A DNA stretch of 64,000 nt from Acidipropionibacterium timonense (GTDB taxonomy: Bacteria; Actinomycetota; Actinomycetes; Propionibacteriales; Propionibacteriaceae), in the NCBI RefSeq assembly GCF_900605005.1, contig NZ_LR027558.1, forward strand, positions 820,124 to 884,123, written 5' to 3'. The position numbers and the translations under genes were made by a program. Each line of letters starts with the position of its first letter. Within the stretch, counting starts at the first letter, position 1. Positions 28,575 through 36,567 of the stretch are shown here, one piece after another. The notes under the pieces are model-generated. The model did no database searches and was not told the origin of the DNA. It saw only the letters and a program-made list of their open reading frames with translations.

Positions 28575-29624
28575 ATGACGTCCGCCCGACACACCGATGA
28601 GCCCGGTGAGAGGGCAACCATCTACACCGTCGCCGAGCGTGCCCAGGTGAGCCACCAGACGGTGGCCCGCTATCTGCGGGGGGAACGGCTGCGGCCGGCC
28701 AACCAGGCCAGGGTCGAGCAGGCGCTGGCCAGCCTCGACTACCGGCTCAATGAGACCGCTCGGGATCTGGCGACCCGCAAGCCGAGCCGACTCGGTGCCC
28801 TCGTCTTCGACGTCGACGACTGGGCCCCCCAGCGGGTCCTCGTCGGTGCCTCCCGCGCCGCCCACGACGCCGGCTATCTGCTGGAGTCCATCCGGGTCGA
28901 TCCTGACGAGGAGGCCACCCTCAGCCAGGCGGTGCGCATCATGAACGGATCCTCGCTCGGTGGGGTCGTCGTCCTGGCGCCGCCGGACTTCGTCGTCGAC
29001 AAGCTCGACCTGCGTCGGCTGCGGGTGCCCTGGCTCATCGAGGCCGAGCCGGCGATCCCGGTCGACTCCCCGGTCATCGAGGAGCACCCCATCGGCCTGA
29101 CGGTGCGTCACCTGGCCGAGTTGGGACACGAGCGGTTCTTCCATCTCGGAGGGCCGATGGAGTGGCCGTCCGGACGCGGTCGGCACGTCGTCTTCCACGA
29201 GATGGTGCGTCGCCTGGGCCTGCAGGACTGCGGGGCCACCAGCGGCGCCTGGGGCTCGGCCAACGGCTTCGCGGCGATGGAACAGTACCCCTGGCGGGAG
29301 CGCCCGACGGCGTTGGTGGCAGCCAGCGACCAGATCGCCCTGGGAGCGATGTCCTGGCTGCACGAGCACGGGTACTCGGTGCCGGGCGACGTGAGCATCA
29401 CCGGCCTGGACGGGCTGCCCGACGCCACCTACTACTACCCGGCCCTGACGACGATCGAGGTCGAGTTCGAGAGCATGGGGGAGCGTGCGGTGCGCACCCT
29501 GCTGGAGGGGCGACGCCTGCGCGCCCGTCCACGGCTCGAGGACTACCCCTTCGAGGTGCGCCTCGTGGCTCGCTCGAGTTCGGCGGCACCTGGTCATGGG
29601 CTCGTGCGCAGCAGGACGTCCTGA
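28575..29624 (+). CDS. LacI-family transcriptional regulator
   Basis: A 349-aa repressor: N-terminal helix-turn-helix (IYTVAERAQVSHQTVARYLRGERL) with the hinge (LDYRLNETARDLATRK), then a periplasmic-binding-like sugar domain (LGALVFDVDDWAPQRVLVG; TALVAASDQIALGAMSWLHEHG; VSITGLDGLPDATYYYPALTT). The effector is unknown, probably the sugar carried by the importer downstream. The start ATG 28575 has TACAGT 7 nt before it. A perfect 12-bp palindromic operator sits in the promoter of the next gene, 64 bp after its stop, so local control of the importer is likely. Confidence 0.93.
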   Translation: MTSARHTDEPGERATIYTVAERAQVSHQTVARYLRGERLRPANQARVEQALASLDYRLNETARDLATRKPSRLGALVFDVDDWAPQRVLVGASRAAHDAGYLLESIRVDPDEEATLSQAVRIMNGSSLGGVVVLAPPDFVVDKLDLRRLRVPWLIEAEPAIPVDSPVIEEHPIGLTVRHLAELGHERFFHLGGPMEWPSGRGRHVVFHEMVRRLGLQDCGATSGAWGSANGFAAMEQYPWRERPTALVAASDQIALGAMSWLHEHGYSVPGDVSITGLDGLPDATYYYPALTTIEVEFESMGERAVRTLLEGRRLRARPRLEDYPFEVRLVARSSSAAPGHGLVRSRTS

Positions 29625-29651
29625 CCGTTCGTGCACGCGTGCCCGGGGTCC

Positions 29652-29699
29652 TTGTGCCCTTGGCCCGCGTGCCCTACGCTGTCGCTCGTTACCGGTAAC
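29652..29699 (+). promoter_or_regulatory. Promoter and LacI-type operator of the sugar ABC operon
   Basis: -35 TTGTGC (29652–29657), 17-nt spacer, -10 TACGCT (29675–29680). A perfect palindrome GTTACCGGTAAC with the central CG typical of LacI-family operators spans 29688–29699, at the expected transcription start. Repressor bound there would block initiation. The binding protein starts 43 bp downstream. Confidence 0.75.
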
Positions 29700-29742
29700 A
29701 GTCCGGAACGGATACCACGTCCAACGAAGGAAGTAGGTTGTC

Positions 29743-31077
29743 ATGGCCCGCCCCACCAATGAGGTTGAATACCTTGCATCCCTGCCTGTCGCTCCGGTGA
29801 GCGGCTTCTCCCGCCGGAGCGTTCTCGCCGGAGGGCTCGCGCTGACCGCCCTGGGCCTTGCCGGCTGTGGCTCCAGCGGGTCGGGCTCCGGCTCCGGCAG
29901 CGCCGCCAGCGGGACCGTCACCTTCGGGAACAACCAGGCCGATGAGGTGCCGAAGAAGGCCATAGAGGCCGTCGCCGCCGCTTTCGAGAAGGCCAACAGC
30001 GGTCTGACGGTCAAGTTCAACACGGTCGCCCACACGACCTTCCAGGACAACATCAACAACTATCTCCAGGGATCCCCCGACGACGTCTTCGGGTGGTTCT
30101 CCGGCTACCGCGCGAGGTTCTTCGCCAGCAAGGGTCTCGTCGGTGACATCTCCGACGTCTACAGCGGGCTTCAGGGCATGCCCGAGGGCATGAAGGCCTC
30201 CTGCTCCACCGACGACGGCAAGCAGATCGTCATCCCGACGACCTACTACCCCTGGGTGGTGCTGTACCGCAAGAGCGTCTTCACCAAGCACGGCTACACC
30301 GTCCCGAAGACCCTCGACGAACTCAAGCAACTCGCCACGACGATGAAGAAGGACGGCCTCATCCCCTTCGCCATGTCCGACAAGGACGGCTGGGAGGCGA
30401 TGGGCATGTTCGACATCCTCAACCTGCGCATCAACGGGTACGATTACCACAAGTCGCTCATGGCCGGTAAGGAGGACTGGACCGGCGACAAGGTCGTCAA
30501 GGTCTTCGACACGTGGAAGGGCCTGCTCGACTACCAGCAGCCGGACGCCCTGGGTCGGTCCTGGCAGGAAGCGGCGCAGGCCCTCCAGAAGGGCACCGCC
30601 GGCATGTACTACCTGGGCACCTTCGCCGCCCAGCAGTTCGCCAAGGGCTCCGAGCAGGACGACCTGGGCTTCTTCGCCTTCCCGGAGATCGACTCGAACA
30701 TCGGCGCGGACGCCATCGAGGCCCCGACCGACGGCTTCATGATGTGCAAGCGCCCGAAGAACGAGGCCGGCGCCAAGAAGTGGTTGAGCTACCTCGGCAG
30801 CGGCCCGGCCCAGGACATCCTCGTCCAGGCCGACCCCTCCGTCATCGCCGTGAGCGAGAAGGCCGACCAGAGCAAGTACACGAGCCTGCAGAAGCAGTCC
30901 GTGGAGATCCTCAAGACCGCCAAGCACGTCGCCCTGTTCATGGATCGCGACTCCCGACCCGACTTCGCGTCGACCGTCATGGGCCCGTCGATCCAGGGAT
31001 TCCTCAAGAACCCGTCCGACATCTCCTCGATCCTCAAGAAGATCGAGGAGCAGAAGAAGTCGATCTTCGCCTCATGA
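29743..31077 (+). CDS. Sugar ABC transporter substrate-binding lipoprotein
   Basis: A 444-aa family-1 solute-binding protein. The N-terminal signal is a Tat-like lipoprotein signal, SRRSVLAGGLALTALGLAGC, with the acylated Cys at about residue 42, followed by a Ser/Gly linker. The core shows the carbohydrate-binding pattern (KAIEAVAAAFEKANSGLTVKF; QIVIPTTYYPWVVLYRKSVFTKHGYTVPKTLDELKQLA). Ligand unknown. GAAGGAAG lies about 9 nt before the ATG. It heads the operon with two permeases behind a LacI-controlled promoter. No ATPase gene is adjacent, as often when an MsmX-type shared ATPase is used. Confidence 0.92.
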   Translation: MARPTNEVEYLASLPVAPVSGFSRRSVLAGGLALTALGLAGCGSSGSGSGSGSAASGTVTFGNNQADEVPKKAIEAVAAAFEKANSGLTVKFNTVAHTTFQDNINNYLQGSPDDVFGWFSGYRARFFASKGLVGDISDVYSGLQGMPEGMKASCSTDDGKQIVIPTTYYPWVVLYRKSVFTKHGYTVPKTLDELKQLATTMKKDGLIPFAMSDKDGWEAMGMFDILNLRINGYDYHKSLMAGKEDWTGDKVVKVFDTWKGLLDYQQPDALGRSWQEAAQALQKGTAGMYYLGTFAAQQFAKGSEQDDLGFFAFPEIDSNIGADAIEAPTDGFMMCKRPKNEAGAKKWLSYLGSGPAQDILVQADPSVIAVSEKADQSKYTSLQKQSVEILKTAKHVALFMDRDSRPDFASTVMGPSIQGFLKNPSDISSILKKIEEQKKSIFAS

Positions 31078-31985
31078 GCAAGGTCTCCACGACTCGACGC
31101 CGCCGTCACGGCGGTGGGTTGAAGCTGTCCGGGCGTGATCGTCTCACGCTCGTGCTCATGATGCTCATCCCGACCCTCGTGGCGGCGGCGCTGGTGTGGC
31201 TCCCGGCCATCGCCTCGGTCGTCCTGTCGTTCTTCGACTGGGACGGATTCGAGCCGCTGGCCGAGGCCAAGCCGGTGGGGGCCCGCTGGTACAAGGAGGC
31301 CGTGACGATCTACCCGGCCTTCTGGCCGGCGATCCATCACAACCTCATCTGGCTCGTCGTCATGTTCGTCGTCGCCACCCCGCTGGGCATCTTCTGCGCG
31401 GTGCTCATCGACCGCGAGGCGAGACACACGAAGTTCTACCAGACGGCGTTGTACCTCCCGGTCATGTTGTCGATGGCCCTCATCGGCTTCGTCTGGCAGC
31501 TCATGTTCAGCCGCGACCAAGGCTTCATCAACGCCTTCCTCGGCACGACGATCGACTGGTACGGCAACTCGAGGTACAACCTCTGGGCGGCGCTCATCGC
31601 GACGAGCTGGCGTCAGGTGGGGTACGTCATGCTGCTCTACCTCGCCGGCCTCAAGGGGGTCGATCCCTCCCTCAAGGAGGCCGCCGCCATCGATGGCGCC
31701 TCCGAGGTCAAGACCTTCTTCCACGTCATCTTCCCGGTGATGTTCCCCATCAACGTCGTCGTGCTCGTCGTCACCTTCATCGACTCCTTGCGCGCCTTCG
31801 ACCTCGTCTGGGTCATCAACCGCGGTGTCAACGGCCTGGAGCTGTTGGCCACCGAGGTGACGCGCAACATCGTCGGTGAGGCCCAGCGCATCGGCTTCGG
31901 CTCGGCCCTGGCGACGATCATGCTCGTCATCTCGAGCGTGTTCATCGTCATCTACCTGAGGATCGTCCTGAAGGAGGACCGATGA
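31074..31985 (+). CDS. Sugar ABC transporter permease (MalF type)
   Basis: A 303-aa inner-membrane permease with six helices, first at RLTLVLMMLIPTLVAAALVWLPAI. The EAA loop reads KEAAAIDGASEVKTFFHVIFPVMFPI, for contact with an ATPase. It overlaps the binding-protein gene by 4 bp and the second permease by 4 bp. Confidence 0.93.
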   Translation: MSKVSTTRRRRHGGGLKLSGRDRLTLVLMMLIPTLVAAALVWLPAIASVVLSFFDWDGFEPLAEAKPVGARWYKEAVTIYPAFWPAIHHNLIWLVVMFVVATPLGIFCAVLIDREARHTKFYQTALYLPVMLSMALIGFVWQLMFSRDQGFINAFLGTTIDWYGNSRYNLWAALIATSWRQVGYVMLLYLAGLKGVDPSLKEAAAIDGASEVKTFFHVIFPVMFPINVVVLVVTFIDSLRAFDLVWVINRGVNGLELLATEVTRNIVGEAQRIGFGSALATIMLVISSVFIVIYLRIVLKEDR

Positions 31986-32881
31986 GCCAGCCCTCTCCCG
32001 ACGTGCTGCCCGAGGCCGACCATCATCGTCCGTGGACGAAGGGGCGCATCGCCACCCACGTCTTCCTGGCGGTCATGGCGGTGCTGTGGCTCTTCCCGCT
32101 GCTCTACGCGGTGCTGGCCTCCCTGCGCAGCTACCAGTACACGGCACAGCACGGATACCTGAGCTTCGGCGGGTTCACCTTCTCGAACTACGTCAATGCC
32201 TGGCGGATCGGCGACTTCGGCCCGAAGTTCGTCAACTCGGCGATCATCACCATTCCGGCGGTCATCCTCACTCTCCTGCTGGCGTCGATGGTGGCCTTCG
32301 TCATCGCCCGGTTCAACACCCGGTTCAACCAGATCATGCTCGCCCTGTTCCTGGCGGGGAACCTGCTTCCTCCGCAGGCGCTGCTCATCCCGGTGTTCAA
32401 GATGTTCCAGAAGATGGAGGTGCCGTTCTGGGTCTCCGACTCCGGCACACTGCTCAACACGCATCTCGGCGTCATCCTCGTCAACGTCGCCTTCCAGGTG
32501 GGGTTCTGCACCTTCGTCCTCAGCAACTTCATGAAGGCCCTGCCCAAGGAGATCTACGAGTCGGCGATGGTCGACGGGACGAGCCTGTGGCGTCAGTTCT
32601 GGACCCTCACCCTGCCGCTGTGTCGTCCCTCCCTGGCCGCCCTGGCGACCCTCGAGACGACGTGGATCTACAACGAGTTCTTCTGGGCCACCGTGCTGCT
32701 GCAGAGCGGCGACAAGTTCCCCATCACGAGCTCGTTGACGAACCTCGCCGGCACCTTCTTCACCGACAACAACCTCGTCTCGGCCGGTTCGGTCATCATC
32801 GCACTGCCCACCCTGGTCATCTACTTCGCCCTCCAGAAGCACTTCGTCGCCGGTCTGACGATGGGTGCGACGAAGGGGTGA
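31982..32881 (+). CDS. Sugar ABC transporter permease (MalG type)
   Basis: A 299-aa permease with six helices, the partner of the preceding one. The coupling loop is YESAMVDGTSLWRQFWTLTLPLCRP, and the C-terminal LQKHFVAGLTMGATKG is the usual end of MalG-type sugar permeases. It is the last gene of the importer operon; dusB follows after 28 bp with its own leaderless promoter. Confidence 0.93.
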   Translation: MSQPSPDVLPEADHHRPWTKGRIATHVFLAVMAVLWLFPLLYAVLASLRSYQYTAQHGYLSFGGFTFSNYVNAWRIGDFGPKFVNSAIITIPAVILTLLLASMVAFVIARFNTRFNQIMLALFLAGNLLPPQALLIPVFKMFQKMEVPFWVSDSGTLLNTHLGVILVNVAFQVGFCTFVLSNFMKALPKEIYESAMVDGTSLWRQFWTLTLPLCRPSLAALATLETTWIYNEFFWATVLLQSGDKFPITSSLTNLAGTFFTDNNLVSAGSVIIALPTLVIYFALQKHFVAGLTMGATKG

Positions 32882-32909
32882 TCGACGAGGTAGCAGGTAC
32901 CGTGGGCGG

Positions 32910-34058
32910 GTGCCTGTGATCCCACCACTCGTCCTGCGGGCCCCCTCCGGCGGCTCGGTCGTCGCGGCGACGCCCGTCGTCCTGGCCCCCATGGCCGGGG
33001 TGACGAACGCCGCCTTCCGACAGCTGTGCGCCGAGCAGGGGGCCGGCCTGTACGTGTGCGAGATGATCACCTCGCGCGGCCTCGTGTACGGCGACCACAG
33101 GACCCATGACATGCTTGCCTTCGCCGAGGTCGAGTCGACGCGGTCGGTGCAGCTCTACGGCGTCGACCCGGTCATGATGGCCGAGGCCGCGCACATCCTG
33201 TGCGAGCGGTACGGCGTCCACCACATCGACCTCAACTTCGGCTGCCCGGTGCCCAAGGTGACGCGCAAGGGCGGTGGGGGAGTGCTGCCCTGGAAACACG
33301 ACCGGTTCTCGGCGGTGGTCGAGGCCACCGTGCGTGCCGGCGACGAGCACGGGGTCCCGGTCACCGTCAAGACGCGCATCGGCATCGACGACGACCACAC
33401 GACCTTCCTCGACGCCGCCCGCGCGAGCGTCGACGCCGGTGCCGCCGGGATCTGCCTGCACGCCCGCACCGTCGCCGAGGCCTATGCCGGACATTCCCAC
33501 TGGGAGGCCATCGCCCGGCTCGTCGAGGCCGTCGACGTGCCCGTCCTCGGCAACGGCGACATCTGGGAGGCCACCGACGCCCTGCGCATGGTCGCCGAGA
33601 CCGGGTGCGCCGGGGTCGAGGTGGGACGTGGCTGTTTGGGGCGACCCTGGCTCTTCCGCGATCTGGCGGACGCCTTCGCCGGACGACCCTCCCAGACCCT
33701 GCCCACCCTGGGCCAGGTGTGTCGGATGGTGCGTCGTCACGCCGAACTGCTCGTGCAGTACCAGGGCCCGCACGGCCTGGTCGACATGCGCAAGCACATG
33801 GCCTGGTACTTCAAGGGGTTTCCGGTGGGAGGGGAGACGAGGCATGCCCTCGGCCAGATCTCGACCTTCGAGGACCTCGACGGGCTGCTGGCCACGCTCG
33901 ACCAGGACGCTCCCTTCCCGGTCAAGGAGCTGGGGCGCGCCAGGGGCCGCCAGGGCACCCCGAGACGCAAGGTCGTCGTGCCGGTCGGGTGGCTCGATTC
34001 ACGCAGCCTCGACGGCGTCGACCTGGCCGATGCCGAGCTCGACGCCTCGGGCGGGTGA
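32910..34058 (+). CDS. dusB: tRNA-dihydrouridine synthase
   Basis: A 382-aa FMN enzyme that reduces uridines in tRNA. Visible: the flavin-site opening VVLAPMAGVTNAAFRQLC, the catalytic DLNFGCPVPKVTRKGGGG (active Cys), the VTVKTRIGIDDDH strand, HARTVAEAYAG and the phosphate-binding NGDIWEATDALRMV … GVEVGRGCLGRPWLF. GTG 32910 was preferred because TACCGT lies 6 nt before it; an ATG 45 nt upstream gives an Arg-rich tail inside the previous gene. Confidence 0.95.
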   Translation: MPVIPPLVLRAPSGGSVVAATPVVLAPMAGVTNAAFRQLCAEQGAGLYVCEMITSRGLVYGDHRTHDMLAFAEVESTRSVQLYGVDPVMMAEAAHILCERYGVHHIDLNFGCPVPKVTRKGGGGVLPWKHDRFSAVVEATVRAGDEHGVPVTVKTRIGIDDDHTTFLDAARASVDAGAAGICLHARTVAEAYAGHSHWEAIARLVEAVDVPVLGNGDIWEATDALRMVAETGCAGVEVGRGCLGRPWLFRDLADAFAGRPSQTLPTLGQVCRMVRRHAELLVQYQGPHGLVDMRKHMAWYFKGFPVGGETRHALGQISTFEDLDGLLATLDQDAPFPVKELGRARGRQGTPRRKVVVPVGWLDSRSLDGVDLADAELDASGG

Positions 34059-34062
34059 GGGA

Positions 34063-34533
34063 TCAGGCCGGGATAGCCGTCGACATGAGGACGGCGAAGA
34101 CGAGGTAGGAGAGGATCGGCGCGCACAGTGAGACCACGAGCCCGGCGATGGCCCAGTTCTTCGACGGCACGGGCCGGCTCAGCGTCACCGCGGCCAGCAC
34201 GAGTGCGGTGATGCCCAGGCCGGTGGGCACGAGCTGGCCGGCGATGGCCGCGATGAAGGTATAGACCTTGCCGCGGTACTCCGGCGGCAGGCCCGTCGTC
34301 GACGCCGGGAAGCGTGGGGCCGTCGTCCCGTGGGCAGCCGGGAGGATCCGGGCGATGGCCTGGACGGCCAGGACTGCGACGATGTCGAGGACGACCGACA
34401 GGACGAGCGCCGCGATGGCCAGGTAGCACGACAGCCGCCCGTGGTCCTTGGGTGGACGCTGGGGCTGCGGCGGCCACGGCTGCGACGGCCACGGCTGGGG
34501 TCCGGGGCGGTAGGGCTGCTGGTACTGGCTCAT
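34063..34533 (-). CDS. Small membrane protein with Pro/Gln-rich N-terminus
   Basis: A 156-aa protein. The first 30 residues are rich in Pro, Gln and Trp (YQQPYRPGPQPWPSQPWPPQ), then come about three hydrophobic helices: residues ~36–62, ~90–118 and ~126–150. This is the layout of many small actinobacterial DUF4190-like membrane proteins; no function is known. ATG 34533 has AGGAGG 6 nt upstream. The short gap to dgt (51 bp) is a divergent promoter region. Confidence 0.75.
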   Translation of the reverse strand: MSQYQQPYRPGPQPWPSQPWPPQPQRPPKDHGRLSCYLAIAALVLSVVLDIVAVLAVQAIARILPAAHGTTAPRFPASTTGLPPEYRGKVYTFIAAIAGQLVPTGLGITALVLAAVTLSRPVPSKNWAIAGLVVSLCAPILSYLVFAVLMSTAIPA

Positions 34534-34584
34534 CGAACACCTCCTGGGCTTCACGCTATCGGGTACAGGTGTCAGGATGGGGCC

Positions 34585-35703
34585 ATGGCGGAGGTCTCCC
34601 GACGCGCCCGACAGTGGGCCCAGACGATGAGCGGTCACAGTGGCGTCGACGACGTCGTCCACGCCCATGCTGGTGGCACGGCGCGGCTGGGGCCGGGGCG
34701 AGTCGTCGGCCGGGTCGAACGGGAGGAGCGGGAACAGGCGACCCTGCGTCCCGGCGCGACCCTGGCCCATGGCGCCGGCCGCCGGTCCGTCGAGGAGGAA
34801 CCCGACCCCGAGCGCACCTGCTTCGAGCGGGACCGTGACCGCATCGTCCACTCGACGGCGTTCCGGAGGTTGGCGGGCAAGACGCAGGTCGTCGTCCATC
34901 CGACCGATCACCAGCGCACCCGCCTCACCCACGCCCTCGAGGTGGCCCAGGTGGCCCGGTCGATCGCCGCCGGGATCGGTGCCAACGTCACCCTGGCCGA
35001 CGCCATGGCGCTGGGCCATGACTGTGGTCACGGACCCGGGGGGCACGCCTCCGAGCAGGCCTTCGACGCGTTCATCCCCGAGGGCTTCGACCACGGTCCG
35101 TGGGGCGCCGACGTCAGTCTGGCACGGCTCAATCTGTGCGCCGAGACCCTCGACGGCATCCGCAACCACTCGTGGTCGCGCCCTGCTCCCTCGACCATCG
35201 AGGGCGAGGTCGTGTCCTTCGCCGACCGGATCGCCTACTGCGCCCATGACCTCGAGGACGCCGTCAAGGCGGGCATCGTCGAGGTCTGCGACGTCCCTGA
35301 CGTCGTCCGCGAGGTCGCCGGTCCCGACCGACGCACCCAGCTGGCGACCTTCATCCGTTCGGTCATCGAGACGACGAGCCGCACCGGGCGCGTCGGCATA
35401 GATGCACGGACCGGCGAGGCCCTCGCGGCGCTGAGGTCGTTCAACTACGAGCGCATCTACACCCGTCCCGAGTCCTTGGGGCAGTCCGAGGCCGTCGTCG
35501 AGGTGCTCCACGGCCTTGTCGCCCACTACCTGCGCCACCTCGACGAGGTGCCCGCCGAGTTCGTCGAGGGGGACGAGGACCGGGTCCACCAGGTCGTCGC
35601 CTACGTCGCCGGCATGACCGACCAGTTCGCCTTCTCCCGGGCCACCGAGCTGCTCGGCTGGGATCCTGCCCGGCTGCCACGGGGCATGGGACGCGGGTTC
35701 TGA
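34585..35703 (+). CDS. dgt: dNTP triphosphohydrolase (dgt-like, HD domain)
   Basis: A 372-aa HD-superfamily enzyme that hydrolyses dGTP or other dNTPs to nucleoside and triphosphate. Conserved blocks: DRDRIVHSTAFRRLAGKTQVVV, TRLTHALEVAQVA with the first His, GHDCGHGPGGHASE with the HD pair, and FADRIAYCAHDLEDA with a metal Asp. Actinobacterial homologues are often in the dnaG region, as here. ATG 34585 has CAGGAT 6 nt upstream, consistent with a leaderless message. The 3' end faces the FetB-like gene with 7 bp between. Confidence 0.93.
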   Translation: MAEVSRRARQWAQTMSGHSGVDDVVHAHAGGTARLGPGRVVGRVEREEREQATLRPGATLAHGAGRRSVEEEPDPERTCFERDRDRIVHSTAFRRLAGKTQVVVHPTDHQRTRLTHALEVAQVARSIAAGIGANVTLADAMALGHDCGHGPGGHASEQAFDAFIPEGFDHGPWGADVSLARLNLCAETLDGIRNHSWSRPAPSTIEGEVVSFADRIAYCAHDLEDAVKAGIVEVCDVPDVVREVAGPDRRTQLATFIRSVIETTSRTGRVGIDARTGEALAALRSFNYERIYTRPESLGQSEAVVEVLHGLVAHYLRHLDEVPAEFVEGDEDRVHQVVAYVAGMTDQFAFSRATELLGWDPARLPRGMGRGF

Positions 35704-35710
35704 GGGCACC

Positions 35711-36469
35711 TCAGGGGTGTAGCTTCTCCTTGAGGTCGGGCGGCAGCAGCAGACCCTGCTTGACGAAGTGGTGTGCCACGACGATCGTCACCGCTTGTCC
35801 GGCGAGGATTCCCAGGAGGACGAGGACCTGGGAGGCGCCGGCCTGGAGGGCCGATCCGCCGCCGAGCAGGACGCCGACGAAGGCCCCCGGGAGGGTCACC
35901 AGGCCCACGGTGCGGGTGTTGTCGACGGTGGGAACGATGGCTTCGGCGACGCTCGCCTCGGTGACCATCGAGATGGCGTCGGGTCTCATGAGACCCAGCG
36001 AGAGGGCGGCCTCGTAGGTGCCGATGTTGGCCCTCAGTTCGGGGAAGAGCCGGCGTCCGGCCAAGGTGTGACCGTTCATCATGTTGCCGATGATGATGCC
36101 GGCCAGCGGAATGAGGGAGGCCGCGGTGAACGGTGCGGTTCCGGTGCCGAAGACGATGAGGAGGACCGGCAGGATGCCGCAGGCCATGGCTGCGGCGGTC
36201 CACGGCCAGGCCTTCTGCACCCCGGTGCGTTTGGCGGTCGTGCGCACGGCGACGACGAACATGAGCAGGGTGAACAGGGCTGCCGCCCACAGGTGACGCA
36301 GTGCGTAGACGAGGACCACCGACACGACGCCGAGCTGGATGATCGCCCGCACGGCCGCCCAGGCGGAGTCCTTGCCGATGCCCAGGTGCCCCCATCGCGA
36401 GACGAGGGCGGTGAGCCCGACGAGCAGGACGAGGGCGAGGGCGAGTTGCCACGTGGGATCGATGGACAC
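35711..36469 (-). CDS. FetB/YbbM-family ABC permease (UPF0014)
   Basis: A 252-aa polytopic membrane protein with about six helices. The family signature IPLAGIIIGNMMNGHTLAGRR is intact, followed by LGLMRPDAISMVTEASVAEAIVPTVDNTRTVGLVTLPGAFVGVLLGG. In E. coli FetB pairs with the ATPase FetA to export iron. No fetA-like ATPase gene is adjacent, so the partner is elsewhere or the family member acts alone. It is convergent with dgt. Confidence 0.9.
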   Translation of the reverse strand: MSIDPTWQLALALVLLVGLTALVSRWGHLGIGKDSAWAAVRAIIQLGVVSVVLVYALRHLWAAALFTLLMFVVAVRTTAKRTGVQKAWPWTAAAMACGILPVLLIVFGTGTAPFTAASLIPLAGIIIGNMMNGHTLAGRRLFPELRANIGTYEAALSLGLMRPDAISMVTEASVAEAIVPTVDNTRTVGLVTLPGAFVGVLLGGGSALQAGASQVLVLLGILAGQAVTIVVAHHFVKQGLLLPPDLKEKLHP

Positions 36470-36567
36470 GGCCCCAGTTTCTCACCGACAGCCGGGTCTC
36501 ACCGTCGGCTGGGTCTCACCGGCAGGCGGGCACGACGAGGACCGGGTGAGGTCGTAGGATCGGGCCC

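Noticed and set aside
29881-29920. Ser/Gly repeat in the sugar-binding lipoprotein as a special repeat element
   Set aside because: It is an ordinary flexible linker after the lipobox.
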